From: Crocinitomicaceae bacterium
GTDB lineage: Bacteria > Bacteroidota > Bacteroidia > Flavobacteriales_D > Crocinitomicaceae
NCBI GenBank assembly: GCA_016709005.1
Contig: JADJEU010000001.1
Location: 434,001 to 498,000, forward strand
DNA length: 64,000 nucleotides
Reading direction: 5' to 3'
A program made the translations under genes and the position numbers. The notes beneath the pieces are model-generated. The model saw nothing but the letters and a program-made list of their open reading frames with translations. It was not told the DNA's origin and did no database searches. Positions 54,513-62,876 of this stretch are shown here, one piece after another (positions within the stretch are counted from its first letter, which is position 1; each line of letters opens with the position of its first letter).

Positions 54513-56399
54513 TTGTCTAAATATTGGGGCTACGATGCTTTTCGCGATAAACAACAAGACGTAGTTTCTAGTGTTTTAGAGGGTAAAGATACTCTTGCCT
54601 TATTGCCTACCGGCGGCGGCAAGTCAATTTGTTATCAGGTGCCTGCATTAGTGATGCCAGGCCTTTGTTTGGTGATCTCTCCATTGATTGCCTTAATGCA
54701 TGATCAGGTAGAAAATCTGAAAAAAAGAGGAATTAAAGCCATCGCAATTACATCAGGCATGTCTAAAAAGCAGATTGACATTCAGCTTGATAATGCCATT
54801 TACGGTGACACCAAATTACTTTATGTTTCTCCCGAACGATTAAAAACACATTTATTTCTTGCACGCTTTCAAAAGATGAACATCAATTTGATTGCAGTGG
54901 ATGAAGCGCATTGCATTTCACAATGGGGCTATGACTTCAGACCCGCCTACATGGAGATTGCAGAATTGCGCAAACTGAAACCAAATGTGCCGGTTCTTGC
55001 ATTGACCGCAACTGCAACGGAGAACGTGGTACAAGATATTCAGGACAAATTAGGCTTCATTAATGGAGCTGTCATTCGCAAATCTTTTTTCAGATCCAAC
55101 CTTACCTACTCTACTTTTTTAGTTCCCAATAAAAAAAACAGAATTGAAGAATACCTAAGACAAAATAATGGATGTGGAATCATTTATTGCGCTACTCGCA
55201 AAGGAGTAAAAGAACTTGCCCAACATCTGTTAACAAAAAATATCTCGATTGATTTTTATCATGCAGGACTTGATTTTGATGAGCGCAAACAAAAACAACA
55301 GGATTGGCTCTCAGAAAAAACACGCGTGATTGTAAGCACCAATGCATTTGGAATGGGCATTGACAAATCCAATGTGCGCTTTGTATTGCACTATGATATA
55401 CCAGAAACAATTGAAGCCTATTTTCAGGAAGCAGGTCGCGCAGGAAGAGACGAGAAACCAGCAGAAGCTCATTTGTATTTTGAAGAACATGACATCACGG
55501 CATTGATCGAAAAAGTAAATACCAAGTTTCCACCGATTGAACAAATAAAAAATATTTACAACGCTCTCGGTAATCATTTTCAAGTGGCATTTGGCGCGGG
55601 AAAAGAAGAACGCTACCCGATTGAAATAAATGCATTCTGTAATAAATATAATTTTCAATTGCTGGAAGTTTATAACGGTTTGAAATTTTTAGAGGCAACT
55701 GGATACCTTGAATTATCTGAAGGAAGCTACACACCTGCCAAACTCAAAATCACAGGAACACAAATACAATTGTATCAGGAACAAGTAAAGGATCAAAATC
55801 TGAACACCATCATTCAGTTCATGCTGCGTTCGCACATGGGCATTTTTGACGACTATGTAAACATCAACGAATTTATCATTGCTCAGAAAACCAAATTGAA
55901 TAAAAAAGAAGTTGTAGAAAAATTAAATTATCTCACCAAGCTTGAGTTGGTTGATTATGTTCCGCAATCCGATCAACCACACGTAACCTATTTAACAGAG
56001 CGTCTGCCAGATTCCAATTTAATTTTCTCACCACGTTTTTATAAGGACAGAAAAGACATTGCTTTTGATAAAATGAAATCGATGATTCGTTACCTTGAAT
56101 CAGATGAATGCAGATCGGTTTTATTGCTTCGTTATTTTGGAGAACAAGAGTCTGAAGATTGCGGATTTTGTTCAGCGTGTACACTTAAAAATAAGCGTCT
56201 GAAATTGTCTCAGCTGACAAAGAAAATTGACGCAATGATTCAATCTGAACTCAACAAAAAATCTGAAATAGCAACAACTTATTTGATTGACACTTTTAAA
56301 TCTGAAAATAGAAATGATGTATTGAGTTGTTTGCGTGAATTGGCTGATTTGAATAAAATTAAAATGGATCCAACTGCACAGCAGATTATGAAACCGTAA
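54513..56399 (+). CDS. recQ: ATP-dependent DNA helicase RecQ
   Basis: This 628-residue helicase acts in recombination and repair of stalled forks. Walker A is LPTGGGKS, followed by DEAH with CISQWGYDFRPAY, FGMGIDKSNVRFV, and QEAGRAGRD; the Zn-binding RQC region is CRSVLLLRYFG ... CGFCSAC. The HRDC domain is absent. TTG 54513 is the first ordinary start, but the frame is open further upstream and reads NLKEAVDIL just before it, as conserved in RecQ; a CTG (54492) or ATT (54480) start may therefore be real. No clean -7 box is seen in the gap. Confidence 0.93.
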   Translation: MSKYWGYDAFRDKQQDVVSSVLEGKDTLALLPTGGGKSICYQVPALVMPGLCLVISPLIALMHDQVENLKKRGIKAIAITSGMSKKQIDIQLDNAIYGDTKLLYVSPERLKTHLFLARFQKMNINLIAVDEAHCISQWGYDFRPAYMEIAELRKLKPNVPVLALTATATENVVQDIQDKLGFINGAVIRKSFFRSNLTYSTFLVPNKKNRIEEYLRQNNGCGIIYCATRKGVKELAQHLLTKNISIDFYHAGLDFDERKQKQQDWLSEKTRVIVSTNAFGMGIDKSNVRFVLHYDIPETIEAYFQEAGRAGRDEKPAEAHLYFEEHDITALIEKVNTKFPPIEQIKNIYNALGNHFQVAFGAGKEERYPIEINAFCNKYNFQLLEVYNGLKFLEATGYLELSEGSYTPAKLKITGTQIQLYQEQVKDQNLNTIIQFMLRSHMGIFDDYVNINEFIIAQKTKLNKKEVVEKLNYLTKLELVDYVPQSDQPHVTYLTERLPDSNLIFSPRFYKDRKDIAFDKMKSMIRYLESDECRSVLLLRYFGEQESEDCGFCSACTLKNKRLKLSQLTKKIDAMIQSELNKKSEIATTYLIDTFKSENRNDVLSCLRELADLNKIKMDPTAQQIMKP

Positions 56400-56412
56400 C
56401 CATTCTCAAAAT

Positions 56413-57366
56413 TTATTTTTGACTCACCAAATCTTTCACAATCTCTGCAATTGGCCGAATGGCTTTCACGTTTTCAATGGTTGGTCCAGCACACCAAACC
56501 GTTTTATAACTTGCTCCAAAAGCTGATTGTTCCAGTGATTTCATTCCACGAACAAAAGTCAGCATCTTTACCCATTTCTTAATGCGTTTATTTTTGCTGA
56601 GCACACGCTCTAACCAACTTTGTTTCGTTCCGATTTTTTGAACGTAAGGAGTATTGATAACAGTGCATGGCGTGCCAGAAACTTTTGTACTCATCACAAT
56701 ATCTTTTGCGCCATAATCAACGCATGCTTGCTTGTATTCTTTGGATACATCTGATTCATCACTTGCAATGAAAAGACTTCCGACAGAAACTCCGCAAGCG
56801 CCCAGTGAAAGCATCTTTTGCAATTCAGCATAATTACCTACGCCACCAGCAGAAATAACAGGAATGTTACAATTTTTAACCAGCAACGGAATCAATTCTT
56901 CTGGTGCTAAATTTCCTGCATGACCACCCGCTTGATTGTTTACTGCAATGACTGCATCAGCACCAAGTGACTCTACTTTTTTTGCGTAGACCAAATCCAC
57001 AACATCACAAAACACTTTTATACCGTGCGGTTTGCATTGTCTGATTACTTCTTCAGGTGAGCCTAAAGAGGTGATGATATAATCTACTTTCATTTCGACA
57101 CAGGTTTTTAAATGCTGTGCGGCTTTAGGATTTGATTTATTTACAATGATATTGATTCCGATTGGGCCTTTTGTTTTGGAACGAATTTCAGTGATTGCTG
57201 CTCTAAACTCTTCATCTGTGCGATAATTCAATGCCGGTACAGCACCCGTGATTCCTGCGTTTCCAGCAGCAATAAGCATTTTTGCATTGGACACCAAAAA
57301 CATAGGTGCCATAATTATTGGATATTGAATTCCAAGAATTTCAGAAAGAGATTTATTTGCCATCAT
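56413..57366 (-). CDS. Nitronate monooxygenase / 2-nitropropane dioxygenase-like FMN enzyme
   Basis: This 317-residue flavoprotein starts MMANKSLSEILGIQYPIIMAP and contains AVNNQAGGHAGN (catalytic His) and VISAGGVGN, with ACGVSVGSLFIAS, as in the nitronate monooxygenase/FabK-like family. Oxidation of nitronates or a flavin-dependent reduction are both possible. I use ATG 57366 rather than an upstream ATG at 57474: an exact -7 box (57369-57376) ends just 2 bases before it, and homologs start here. It is convergent with recQ and divergent from the next methyltransferase. Confidence 0.87.
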   Translation of the reverse strand: MMANKSLSEILGIQYPIIMAPMFLVSNAKMLIAAGNAGITGAVPALNYRTDEEFRAAITEIRSKTKGPIGINIIVNKSNPKAAQHLKTCVEMKVDYIITSLGSPEEVIRQCKPHGIKVFCDVVDLVYAKKVESLGADAVIAVNNQAGGHAGNLAPEELIPLLVKNCNIPVISAGGVGNYAELQKMLSLGACGVSVGSLFIASDESDVSKEYKQACVDYGAKDIVMSTKVSGTPCTVINTPYVQKIGTKQSWLERVLSKNKRIKKWVKMLTFVRGMKSLEQSAFGASYKTVWCAGPTIENVKAIRPIAEIVKDLVSQK

Positions 57367-57368
57367 TA

Positions 57369-57376
57369 CAAAGGTA
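57369..57376 (-). promoter_or_regulatory. -7 box of the nitronate monooxygenase-like gene
   Basis: TACCTTTG on the minus strand is an exact match; only 2 bases lie between it and the ATG at 57366, so the mRNA should be leaderless. Confidence 0.5.
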
Positions 57377-57498
57377 CGCGATCTGTAAAGATAAATGTTC
57401 GTTTGAAAGTCATTCCGACGAAACGAATGGTCTTCATGACCATGAGAGCCGAGGAATTTCATGCTCTTTCGCAATATCTTTATGTCTCATAAGAAAAT

Positions 57499-58116
57499 TT
57501 GAATTGCCCTCTTTGCCATACCGCACTCAATAAAGTTTTGCATCAGGATTATTTAATCTGTGAGACGTGCAGTGGTATTGTCAAAGATGAAAGTAGATTA
57601 TTGTCTGCAGAAGATGAAAAAAACCGTTATCTCAAACATGAAAATGACGTCAACGATTTGGGTTATCAAAACTTCACTGCACCAATAACCCATGCTGTTT
57701 TGCGCGATTTTAACAAGGATAATATCGGACTGGATTTTGGCGCCGGTCCAAGTTCTGTCATCTCTAAAATTTTAAGAGACCATAACTACACTATTCTTGA
57801 GTATGATCCATTTTTTCAACCGGACAAAAATCTCCTGAATCAGAAATACGATTACATTGTTTGCTGCGAAGTGATGGAACATTTTTACAAACCTGCAGAA
57901 GAATTCAGCTTATTAAAATCACGACTAAAACCAAATGGTAAACTTTATTGCATGACTCATTTGTATGATTCCACAATCAATTTTGAAAAGTGGTATTACC
58001 GCAATGATGCAACACATGTCTTCATTTATCAGGCAGATACGATTCAATTCATTCATAAGGAATTAGGATTTTCAAACGTTGAAATTGACAAACGTCTCAT
58101 TACTTTTTCAGCATAA
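57499..58116 (+). CDS. Class I SAM methyltransferase with N-terminal Zn-ribbon-like Cys pairs
   Basis: This 205-residue protein begins at TTG 57499 (MNCPLCHTALNKV) and has CPLC ... CETC pairs near the start, suggesting a small zinc-binding module. The SAM motif is GLDFGAGPSS, followed by LEYDPFF and CEVMEHFYKPAEEFSLL. It may methylate a small molecule or a macromolecule; the target is unknown. It ends just before a bidirectional terminator shared with the convergent deoxyhypusine-synthase-like gene. Confidence 0.85.
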   Translation: MNCPLCHTALNKVLHQDYLICETCSGIVKDESRLLSAEDEKNRYLKHENDVNDLGYQNFTAPITHAVLRDFNKDNIGLDFGAGPSSVISKILRDHNYTILEYDPFFQPDKNLLNQKYDYIVCCEVMEHFYKPAEEFSLLKSRLKPNGKLYCMTHLYDSTINFEKWYYRNDATHVFIYQADTIQFIHKELGFSNVEIDKRLITFSA

Positions 58117-58118
58117 AA

Positions 58119-58149
58119 AAAGCGACCCGAAAGTCGCTTTAATTTTTTT
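58119..58149. terminator. Bidirectional terminator
   Basis: AAAGCGAC (58119-58126) pairs with GTCGCTTT (58133-58140) around CCGAAA. A runs on the left and T runs on the right serve both converging genes. Confidence 0.9.
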
Positions 58150-58164
58150 GAAGGTCAGGATCAA

Positions 58165-59139
58165 TTAATGTCCCAAAATGTAGGCGAATATGAGCGGTGC
58201 AACAATCGTAGCATCTGACTCCACAATAAATTTAGGCGTATTGATATCTAATTTACCCCAGGTAATTTTTTCATTCGGTACCGCTCCTGAATAAGAACCG
58301 TAGCTGGTTGTTGAATCTGAAATCTGGCAGAAATAAGCCCAGAAAGGAACATCGTGCATTTCCATATCCTGATACAACATTGGTACCACGCAGATTGGAA
58401 AATCACCTGCAATACCACCACCAATCTGAAAGAATCCAATTCCTTTTCCTCTTCCGTTTTTAGTATAATAATCAGCCAGCCACATCATGTATTCAATACC
58501 TGATTTCATGGTTGTAGGCTTGAATGTGTTTTTAATGCAATACGAAGCAAAGATGTTACCCATGGTTGAATCTTCCCAACCCGGCACTACAATTGGCAGA
58601 TTTTTTTCTGCTGCAGCAACCATCCAGCTGTCTTTTGGATCGATTTCATAGTATTGTTTCAATACACCCGAATTGATCATCTGGTACATGAATTCATGCG
58701 GAAAATAACGCTCTCCTTTTGAATCAGCTGCGTGCCAGATATCATACAAATGCTTCTGCAATCTTCTGAATGCTTCCTCTTCCGGAATACATGTATCCGT
58801 TACACGATTGTAATGATTCTCCAACAAATCCCATTCTTCCTGCGGACTTAAATCACGGTAATTTGGAACACGTTTGTAAGAATTGTGCGCAACTAAATTC
58901 ATGATATCTTCTTCCAGATTTGCACCAGTACAAGAGATGATATGAATTTTATCCTGACGAATCATTTCAGCCAGTGACTTGCCAAGTTCAGCTGTACTCA
59001 TGGCCCCTGCAAGCGTTACCATCATTTTACCGTTATCGAGCAAATGGGTTTCGTATCCTTTTGCTGCATCAACAAGTGCCGCTGCATTAAAATGCAAATA
59101 GTGTTTTTCTATGAATTGTGAAATTGGTCCTTTACTCAT
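58165..59139 (-). CDS. Deoxyhypusine-synthase-like protein
   Basis: This 324-residue protein belongs to the deoxyhypusine synthase superfamily, which transfers an aminobutyl group from spermidine. Its C-terminal GSYSGAVPNEKITWGKLDI contains the catalytic Lys (K296) in the WGK context of eukaryotic DHS, so the chemistry may be intact. Bacteria lack eIF5A, so another acceptor such as putrescine (giving homospermidine) is more likely; that is inference from known bacterial DHS-like enzymes. It lies 86 bases downstream of the arginine decarboxylase, which fits a polyamine locus. Confidence 0.88.
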   Translation of the reverse strand: MSKGPISQFIEKHYLHFNAAALVDAAKGYETHLLDNGKMMVTLAGAMSTAELGKSLAEMIRQDKIHIISCTGANLEEDIMNLVAHNSYKRVPNYRDLSPQEEWDLLENHYNRVTDTCIPEEEAFRRLQKHLYDIWHAADSKGERYFPHEFMYQMINSGVLKQYYEIDPKDSWMVAAAEKNLPIVVPGWEDSTMGNIFASYCIKNTFKPTTMKSGIEYMMWLADYYTKNGRGKGIGFFQIGGGIAGDFPICVVPMLYQDMEMHDVPFWAYFCQISDSTTSYGSYSGAVPNEKITWGKLDINTPKFIVESDATIVAPLIFAYILGH

Positions 59140-59225
59140 GATTTGATTTTTGTTTTTTATCTGACGAGCAGACTGATTATTCTATTGGTAGTTGTTTGAT
59201 TGTTTTCCTTGTTTTAGAAACTGTC

Positions 59226-60776
59226 TTAGATCCAGTTTTTGATTCCGACTTTCGAAGCAGACTTTGACGCTGTTTTAGACTCAGCTTTTGAGGCAGATTT
59301 TGTTTCTGATTTTGAGCCTGAGGCTTTTGAAGATTTTTTAGATTCGTCTGGTTTATCTTCTTTAAGAGATGTCTTAACTGCAGGTGCTGCGACTTTAGGA
59401 TATCCCAAAATTGATAACATATCACCCGCTGTTTGCTCTTCAGAAAATACAGTTACATTTTCTTCATCATCAATGATGACGTGTTTTGGTTGAGGAATCA
59501 GACAGTGATGAATTCCTCCAAAACCACCAATGCTTTCCTGGTATGCACCAATGTTGAAGAAGCCAATATAAAGTGGTCTCTTTGGATTAAATACCGGCAG
59601 ATAAATTGCGTTGACGTGTTGTTCAGAGTTATAATAATCATCGCTATCACAGGTCAATCCTCCCAATAAAACACGTTGGTATTTATCATTCCAGCGGTTA
59701 ATCGGCAACATGATGAATCGCTTATTGATCGCCCAGGAATCAGGAAGTGTTGTAATGAATGATGAGTTAATCATATTCCACAACTCTCTGTCATTTTGTT
59801 TTTTCTGATAAAGAACTTCGTAAATGATGCCGCCGCTTTCACCCACTGTGAAAGATCCGAACTCAGTAAAAATATTTGGTTCGCGAACGCCGTTTTCTTT
59901 GCAGGCCGCTTTAATCTGACCTACAATTTCATTTACCATGTAGCGGTAGTCAAAATCAAAACCAAGTGAATTTTTAATTGGGAATCCACCGCCAATATTC
60001 AAGCTATCTACAGAAGGACAAACTTTCTTTAGTTTGCAATACACCTCCATACATTTTGAAAGCTCATTCCAGTAATAAGAAGAATCATTAATACCAGTAT
60101 TGATGAAGAAGTGAAGCATTTTGAGTTCAAACTTTTCATTTGGTTTTATTTCTTCTTCGTAAAACGATACGATGTCTTTATAACCAATTCCAAGACGACT
60201 TGTATAAAACGGAAATTTAGGTTCTTCCTCTGACGCAATTCGAATTCCAACTTTGAATTTTTTATCGGTTGCTTTATCCAACAAGCCCAACTCTTCATAG
60301 TTGTCAATGATTGGAATGGTATTTTTGAAACCATCATTAATCAGGTTGGCAATGTTTTCAATATAGGCTCCGCGTTTAAATCCGTTGCAGATGATATAGT
60401 TTTCTTTATTCAGCTTACCACCGTCAATCAAGCTACGCACAATGTTTACATCAAATGCTGATGAAGTTTCAATGTGCACATCGTTATCGACGGCTTCATT
60501 AATTACATGTGAAAAGTGAGAACTTTTTGTACAATAGCAGTAATAATAATTGCCACGGTATTTACTGTTTTCGAATGCACGCGCAAACCAGCGTTTAGCT
60601 CTTTTTATATTATTTCCAATCTGAGGCAGATAAGTAAACCGAAGCGGAGTACCGTGCTGTTTGATCAATTTCATTAAATCTACACCGTGCCAGCGCAGAT
60701 TATCTTTTTCAAGGGTGAACTCTGCTTGAGGAAAGTCAAAGGTTTGTTCAATGAGGTCTTTATATTTCGTTTGCAT
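59226..60776 (-). CDS. speA: Biosynthetic arginine decarboxylase
   Basis: This 516-residue PLP enzyme converts arginine to agmatine, the first step of one polyamine route. The PLP Lys is K84 in YCTKSSHFSHV, and the fold continues through LNIGGGFPI and the barrel to GYPK. It is followed by a Lys/Ser/Ala-rich tail (KSASKAESKTASKSASK) that ordinary SpeA lacks. The frame stops at VGIKNWI, but the next frame continues the same S-K-T pattern (ESKTGSKTVSKTRK) to a stop at 59177, so a one-base error near 59240 is likely and the tail may extend further. Agmatinase is not in the window. Confidence 0.93.
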   Translation of the reverse strand: MQTKYKDLIEQTFDFPQAEFTLEKDNLRWHGVDLMKLIKQHGTPLRFTYLPQIGNNIKRAKRWFARAFENSKYRGNYYYCYCTKSSHFSHVINEAVDNDVHIETSSAFDVNIVRSLIDGGKLNKENYIICNGFKRGAYIENIANLINDGFKNTIPIIDNYEELGLLDKATDKKFKVGIRIASEEEPKFPFYTSRLGIGYKDIVSFYEEEIKPNEKFELKMLHFFINTGINDSSYYWNELSKCMEVYCKLKKVCPSVDSLNIGGGFPIKNSLGFDFDYRYMVNEIVGQIKAACKENGVREPNIFTEFGSFTVGESGGIIYEVLYQKKQNDRELWNMINSSFITTLPDSWAINKRFIMLPINRWNDKYQRVLLGGLTCDSDDYYNSEQHVNAIYLPVFNPKRPLYIGFFNIGAYQESIGGFGGIHHCLIPQPKHVIIDDEENVTVFSEEQTAGDMLSILGYPKVAAPAVKTSLKEDKPDESKKSSKASGSKSETKSASKAESKTASKSASKVGIKNWI

Positions 60777-61150
60777 TTTTGGACATTTATTTTTTTAGTT
60801 AATGAGATTGTTTTAATAAAAATAAATGTCGCTCAGATTCTGATACAAAGAAATCTGAAAATCAAGCTGTAGTGTTTCATCGTCTGTTAAACCGTGTTTT
60901 GGTCATGACCCTTTTGTCCAATTTCCCGCTAAATTACTTAAAAAATAATATACAGGGTTAAATTTTTATTAAACTGGAATTAACAGAAGCAGAGCGGCAA
61001 GACACGAGTTCTAAAATGACAAGTAATCTTTGAAGACATTAGAAGAGCTAGCTGGTTTAGGCCTTTTGGATCGGAGCGATTGTCGGATTCGCTGCAGCCA
61101 CCGTTTAACCAGTGAATCAACTTCTTGAAAATTTGATCTTAAGGTTCTTG
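60777..61150. other. Intergenic region upstream of speA
   Basis: The 374 bases hold the promoter of speA (minus); the gene to its right ends here. I see a weak potential stem CTGGTT/AACCAG near 61045-61110, but no ORF, RNA or exact -7 box that I can defend. Confidence 0.4.
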
Positions 61151-61795
61151 CTAATCTCCAAAACGGTATCCAATATTTAATCCAAAATACAAGGATGGAA
61201 GAACCTCTCTAAAATTCAGACCTTTCCAGTTTTTCCAATGATAGACAACCTGTAATTGGTCAATTTCTGTTTCGTCTAGCGGGCCAAGCTGATTTTTTGA
61301 AAACTGGGCGCCAACTCCCACGACAGCATCCAGGAAAAAACCTGAATTCTTAAAAGGTATTTGAAGCCCGGAAGTGAAATGTGGTGATAAATGCAAACGA
61401 CGCTGCTCAACCATCTTCTCATAAGTTCCGTTCTGGTTTTCAAACAGATATTCACCCTGGCGGGTTGATGATCCTGCAGTTAAATTAAAGCCAATAAAAA
61501 AAATCCTGTCTTTCAAATAACGACGGCCTTCCTGCAGAAAATAGTAACCACGTGTTTTGTCATGGATACGAATAAATGGAGACGGATAAACGAATGCAAA
61601 TCCTCCTCCGTACGAAAATTGATTTTTGATTTTGATTTCATAAGATACTTCAGCCACCTGAGTCATAGTCCAGCAGAGAACTAGCGGTAATGTACTCACC
61701 TTAACTGATGACTTGAATGGCGGCTTTGTTTCGAAGGCAAAACCTAAGTTCGCAGCTGAACTTGCTAAAAACAAAAAAACTATCAGTTTCTTCAT
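61151..61795 (-). CDS. Outer membrane protein of unknown function
   Basis: This 214-residue protein has a signal peptide (MKKLIVFLFLASSAANLGFA) and a beta-rich mature part with barrel-type strands (QFSYGGGFAFVYPS, IFFIGFNLTAGSS, FFLDAVVGVGAQF, LYFGLNIGYRFGD), ending on an aromatic terminus typical of outer membrane barrels. The family is not recognised. It is 43 bases downstream of the isoaspartyl peptidase gene on the same strand and may share its transcript. Confidence 0.72.
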   Translation of the reverse strand: MKKLIVFLFLASSAANLGFAFETKPPFKSSVKVSTLPLVLCWTMTQVAEVSYEIKIKNQFSYGGGFAFVYPSPFIRIHDKTRGYYFLQEGRRYLKDRIFFIGFNLTAGSSTRQGEYLFENQNGTYEKMVEQRRLHLSPHFTSGLQIPFKNSGFFLDAVVGVGAQFSKNQLGPLDETEIDQLQVVYHWKNWKGLNFREVLPSLYFGLNIGYRFGD

Positions 61796-61837
61796 GCAAA
61801 ATAGAACGCTGGCAGAAGAAAAAAGGTTGGTTGAATA

Positions 61838-62782
61838 TTACTTATAAATCATGATTTCGATACCTTCTCCATCTTTAAGTGATGCCCTATACATCCCTTC
61901 CGAATTAAAAGGCAATTCAATATTTCCTTTGGCATCAATAGCAACCAATCCTCCTTCACCACCAATCTTCACTAATTTTTTATGAACCACTTCATCACAT
62001 GCTTCTTTTAGTGAAAGACCTTTGTATTCCATCAAACACGAAATATCATAAGCAACTACGCTGCGAATAAAAAACTCACCGTGTCCGGTACATGAAATTG
62101 CGCAGGTGTTATTGTTAGCGTATGTTCCAGCGCCAATGATGGGACTGTCCCCTGCTCTGCCAAACTTTTTGTTGGTCATTCCACCGGTTGATGTGGCTGC
62201 TGCTATTGTTCCGTGAACATCGAGTGCAACGGCTCCTACGGTTCCAAATTTCTTTTTGTTCTCTTCGGCATTTGCTTCTCCGCTGTGATCGAGAAAAACA
62301 CCGTCTGTTTTTTTTGCTTCCTGTAATTGATCAAAACGCGCTTGCACAAAAAAGTAAGAATCGTCAGCAAATTCGGTTTCAATTGATTTTGCGAATTTCG
62401 CAGCACCTTCACCACACATCAAAACATGTTCAGATTTCTCCATGATAGCACGTGCCAGGGAAATCGGATTTTTTACATTCTTCACGCCTGCAACGGCACC
62501 TGCTTCTAGTGTATCGCCGCGCATAATAGAGGCATCCAATTCATTCTTGCCGTCATTCGTAAAAACAGCTCCACGACCTGCATTGAAAAGAGGATTATTT
62601 TCTAAACTTCTAACCGCCGCCTCAACTGCATCTAATGATGAACCGTTGTTTTTTAAAATCACTTCACCTGCTTCAATGGCATCTTTCAAACCTTGACGGT
62701 ATTGGCTTTCTTTTTCAGGAGTCATTAACGATTTCAGAATAGTTCCTGCTCCACCGTGAATGGCAATGGCGTATTTTGACAT
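61838..62782 (-). CDS. Isoaspartyl peptidase / plant-type L-asparaginase
   Basis: This 314-residue Ntn hydrolase removes isoaspartyl residues or hydrolyses asparagine. The precursor cuts itself before T181 (KKFGTVGAVALD), which becomes the catalytic nucleophile; the N-terminal IHGGAGT, the GNAGRGAVF-like FNAGRGAVF, and the later AGDSPIIGAGTYANN and STGGMT segments are conserved. Length is normal. It is probably cytoplasmic because no signal is seen. The downstream outer membrane protein gene is in the same direction. Confidence 0.95.
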   Translation of the reverse strand: MSKYAIAIHGGAGTILKSLMTPEKESQYRQGLKDAIEAGEVILKNNGSSLDAVEAAVRSLENNPLFNAGRGAVFTNDGKNELDASIMRGDTLEAGAVAGVKNVKNPISLARAIMEKSEHVLMCGEGAAKFAKSIETEFADDSYFFVQARFDQLQEAKKTDGVFLDHSGEANAEENKKKFGTVGAVALDVHGTIAAATSTGGMTNKKFGRAGDSPIIGAGTYANNNTCAISCTGHGEFFIRSVVAYDISCLMEYKGLSLKEACDEVVHKKLVKIGGEGGLVAIDAKGNIELPFNSEGMYRASLKDGEGIEIMIYK

Positions 62783-62858
62783 GGTGATTTTTTTTTTGTG
62801 AAGGTAGAGAAAAAACGAATTGACTGAATTTTTTCACACCAGTTAAACCTTTCCAACT

Positions 62859-62866
62859 TAAGTTTG
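62859..62866 (+). promoter_or_regulatory. -7 box of the 3'-terminal TonB-family gene
   Basis: TAAGTTTG is an exact match ending 10 bases before the GTG at 62877, giving a leader of only a few bases. Confidence 0.45.
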
Positions 62867-62876
62867 TCAAAAACAC

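Noticed and set aside
57367..57474. Long N-terminal extension of the nitronate-monooxygenase-like gene
   Set aside because: An exact -7 promoter box lies just before the ATG at 57366, and the family starts there.
60777..61150. Possible small RNA or short protein near 61045-61110
   Set aside because: The stem is weak, no promoter is seen, and short readings have no conserved features.
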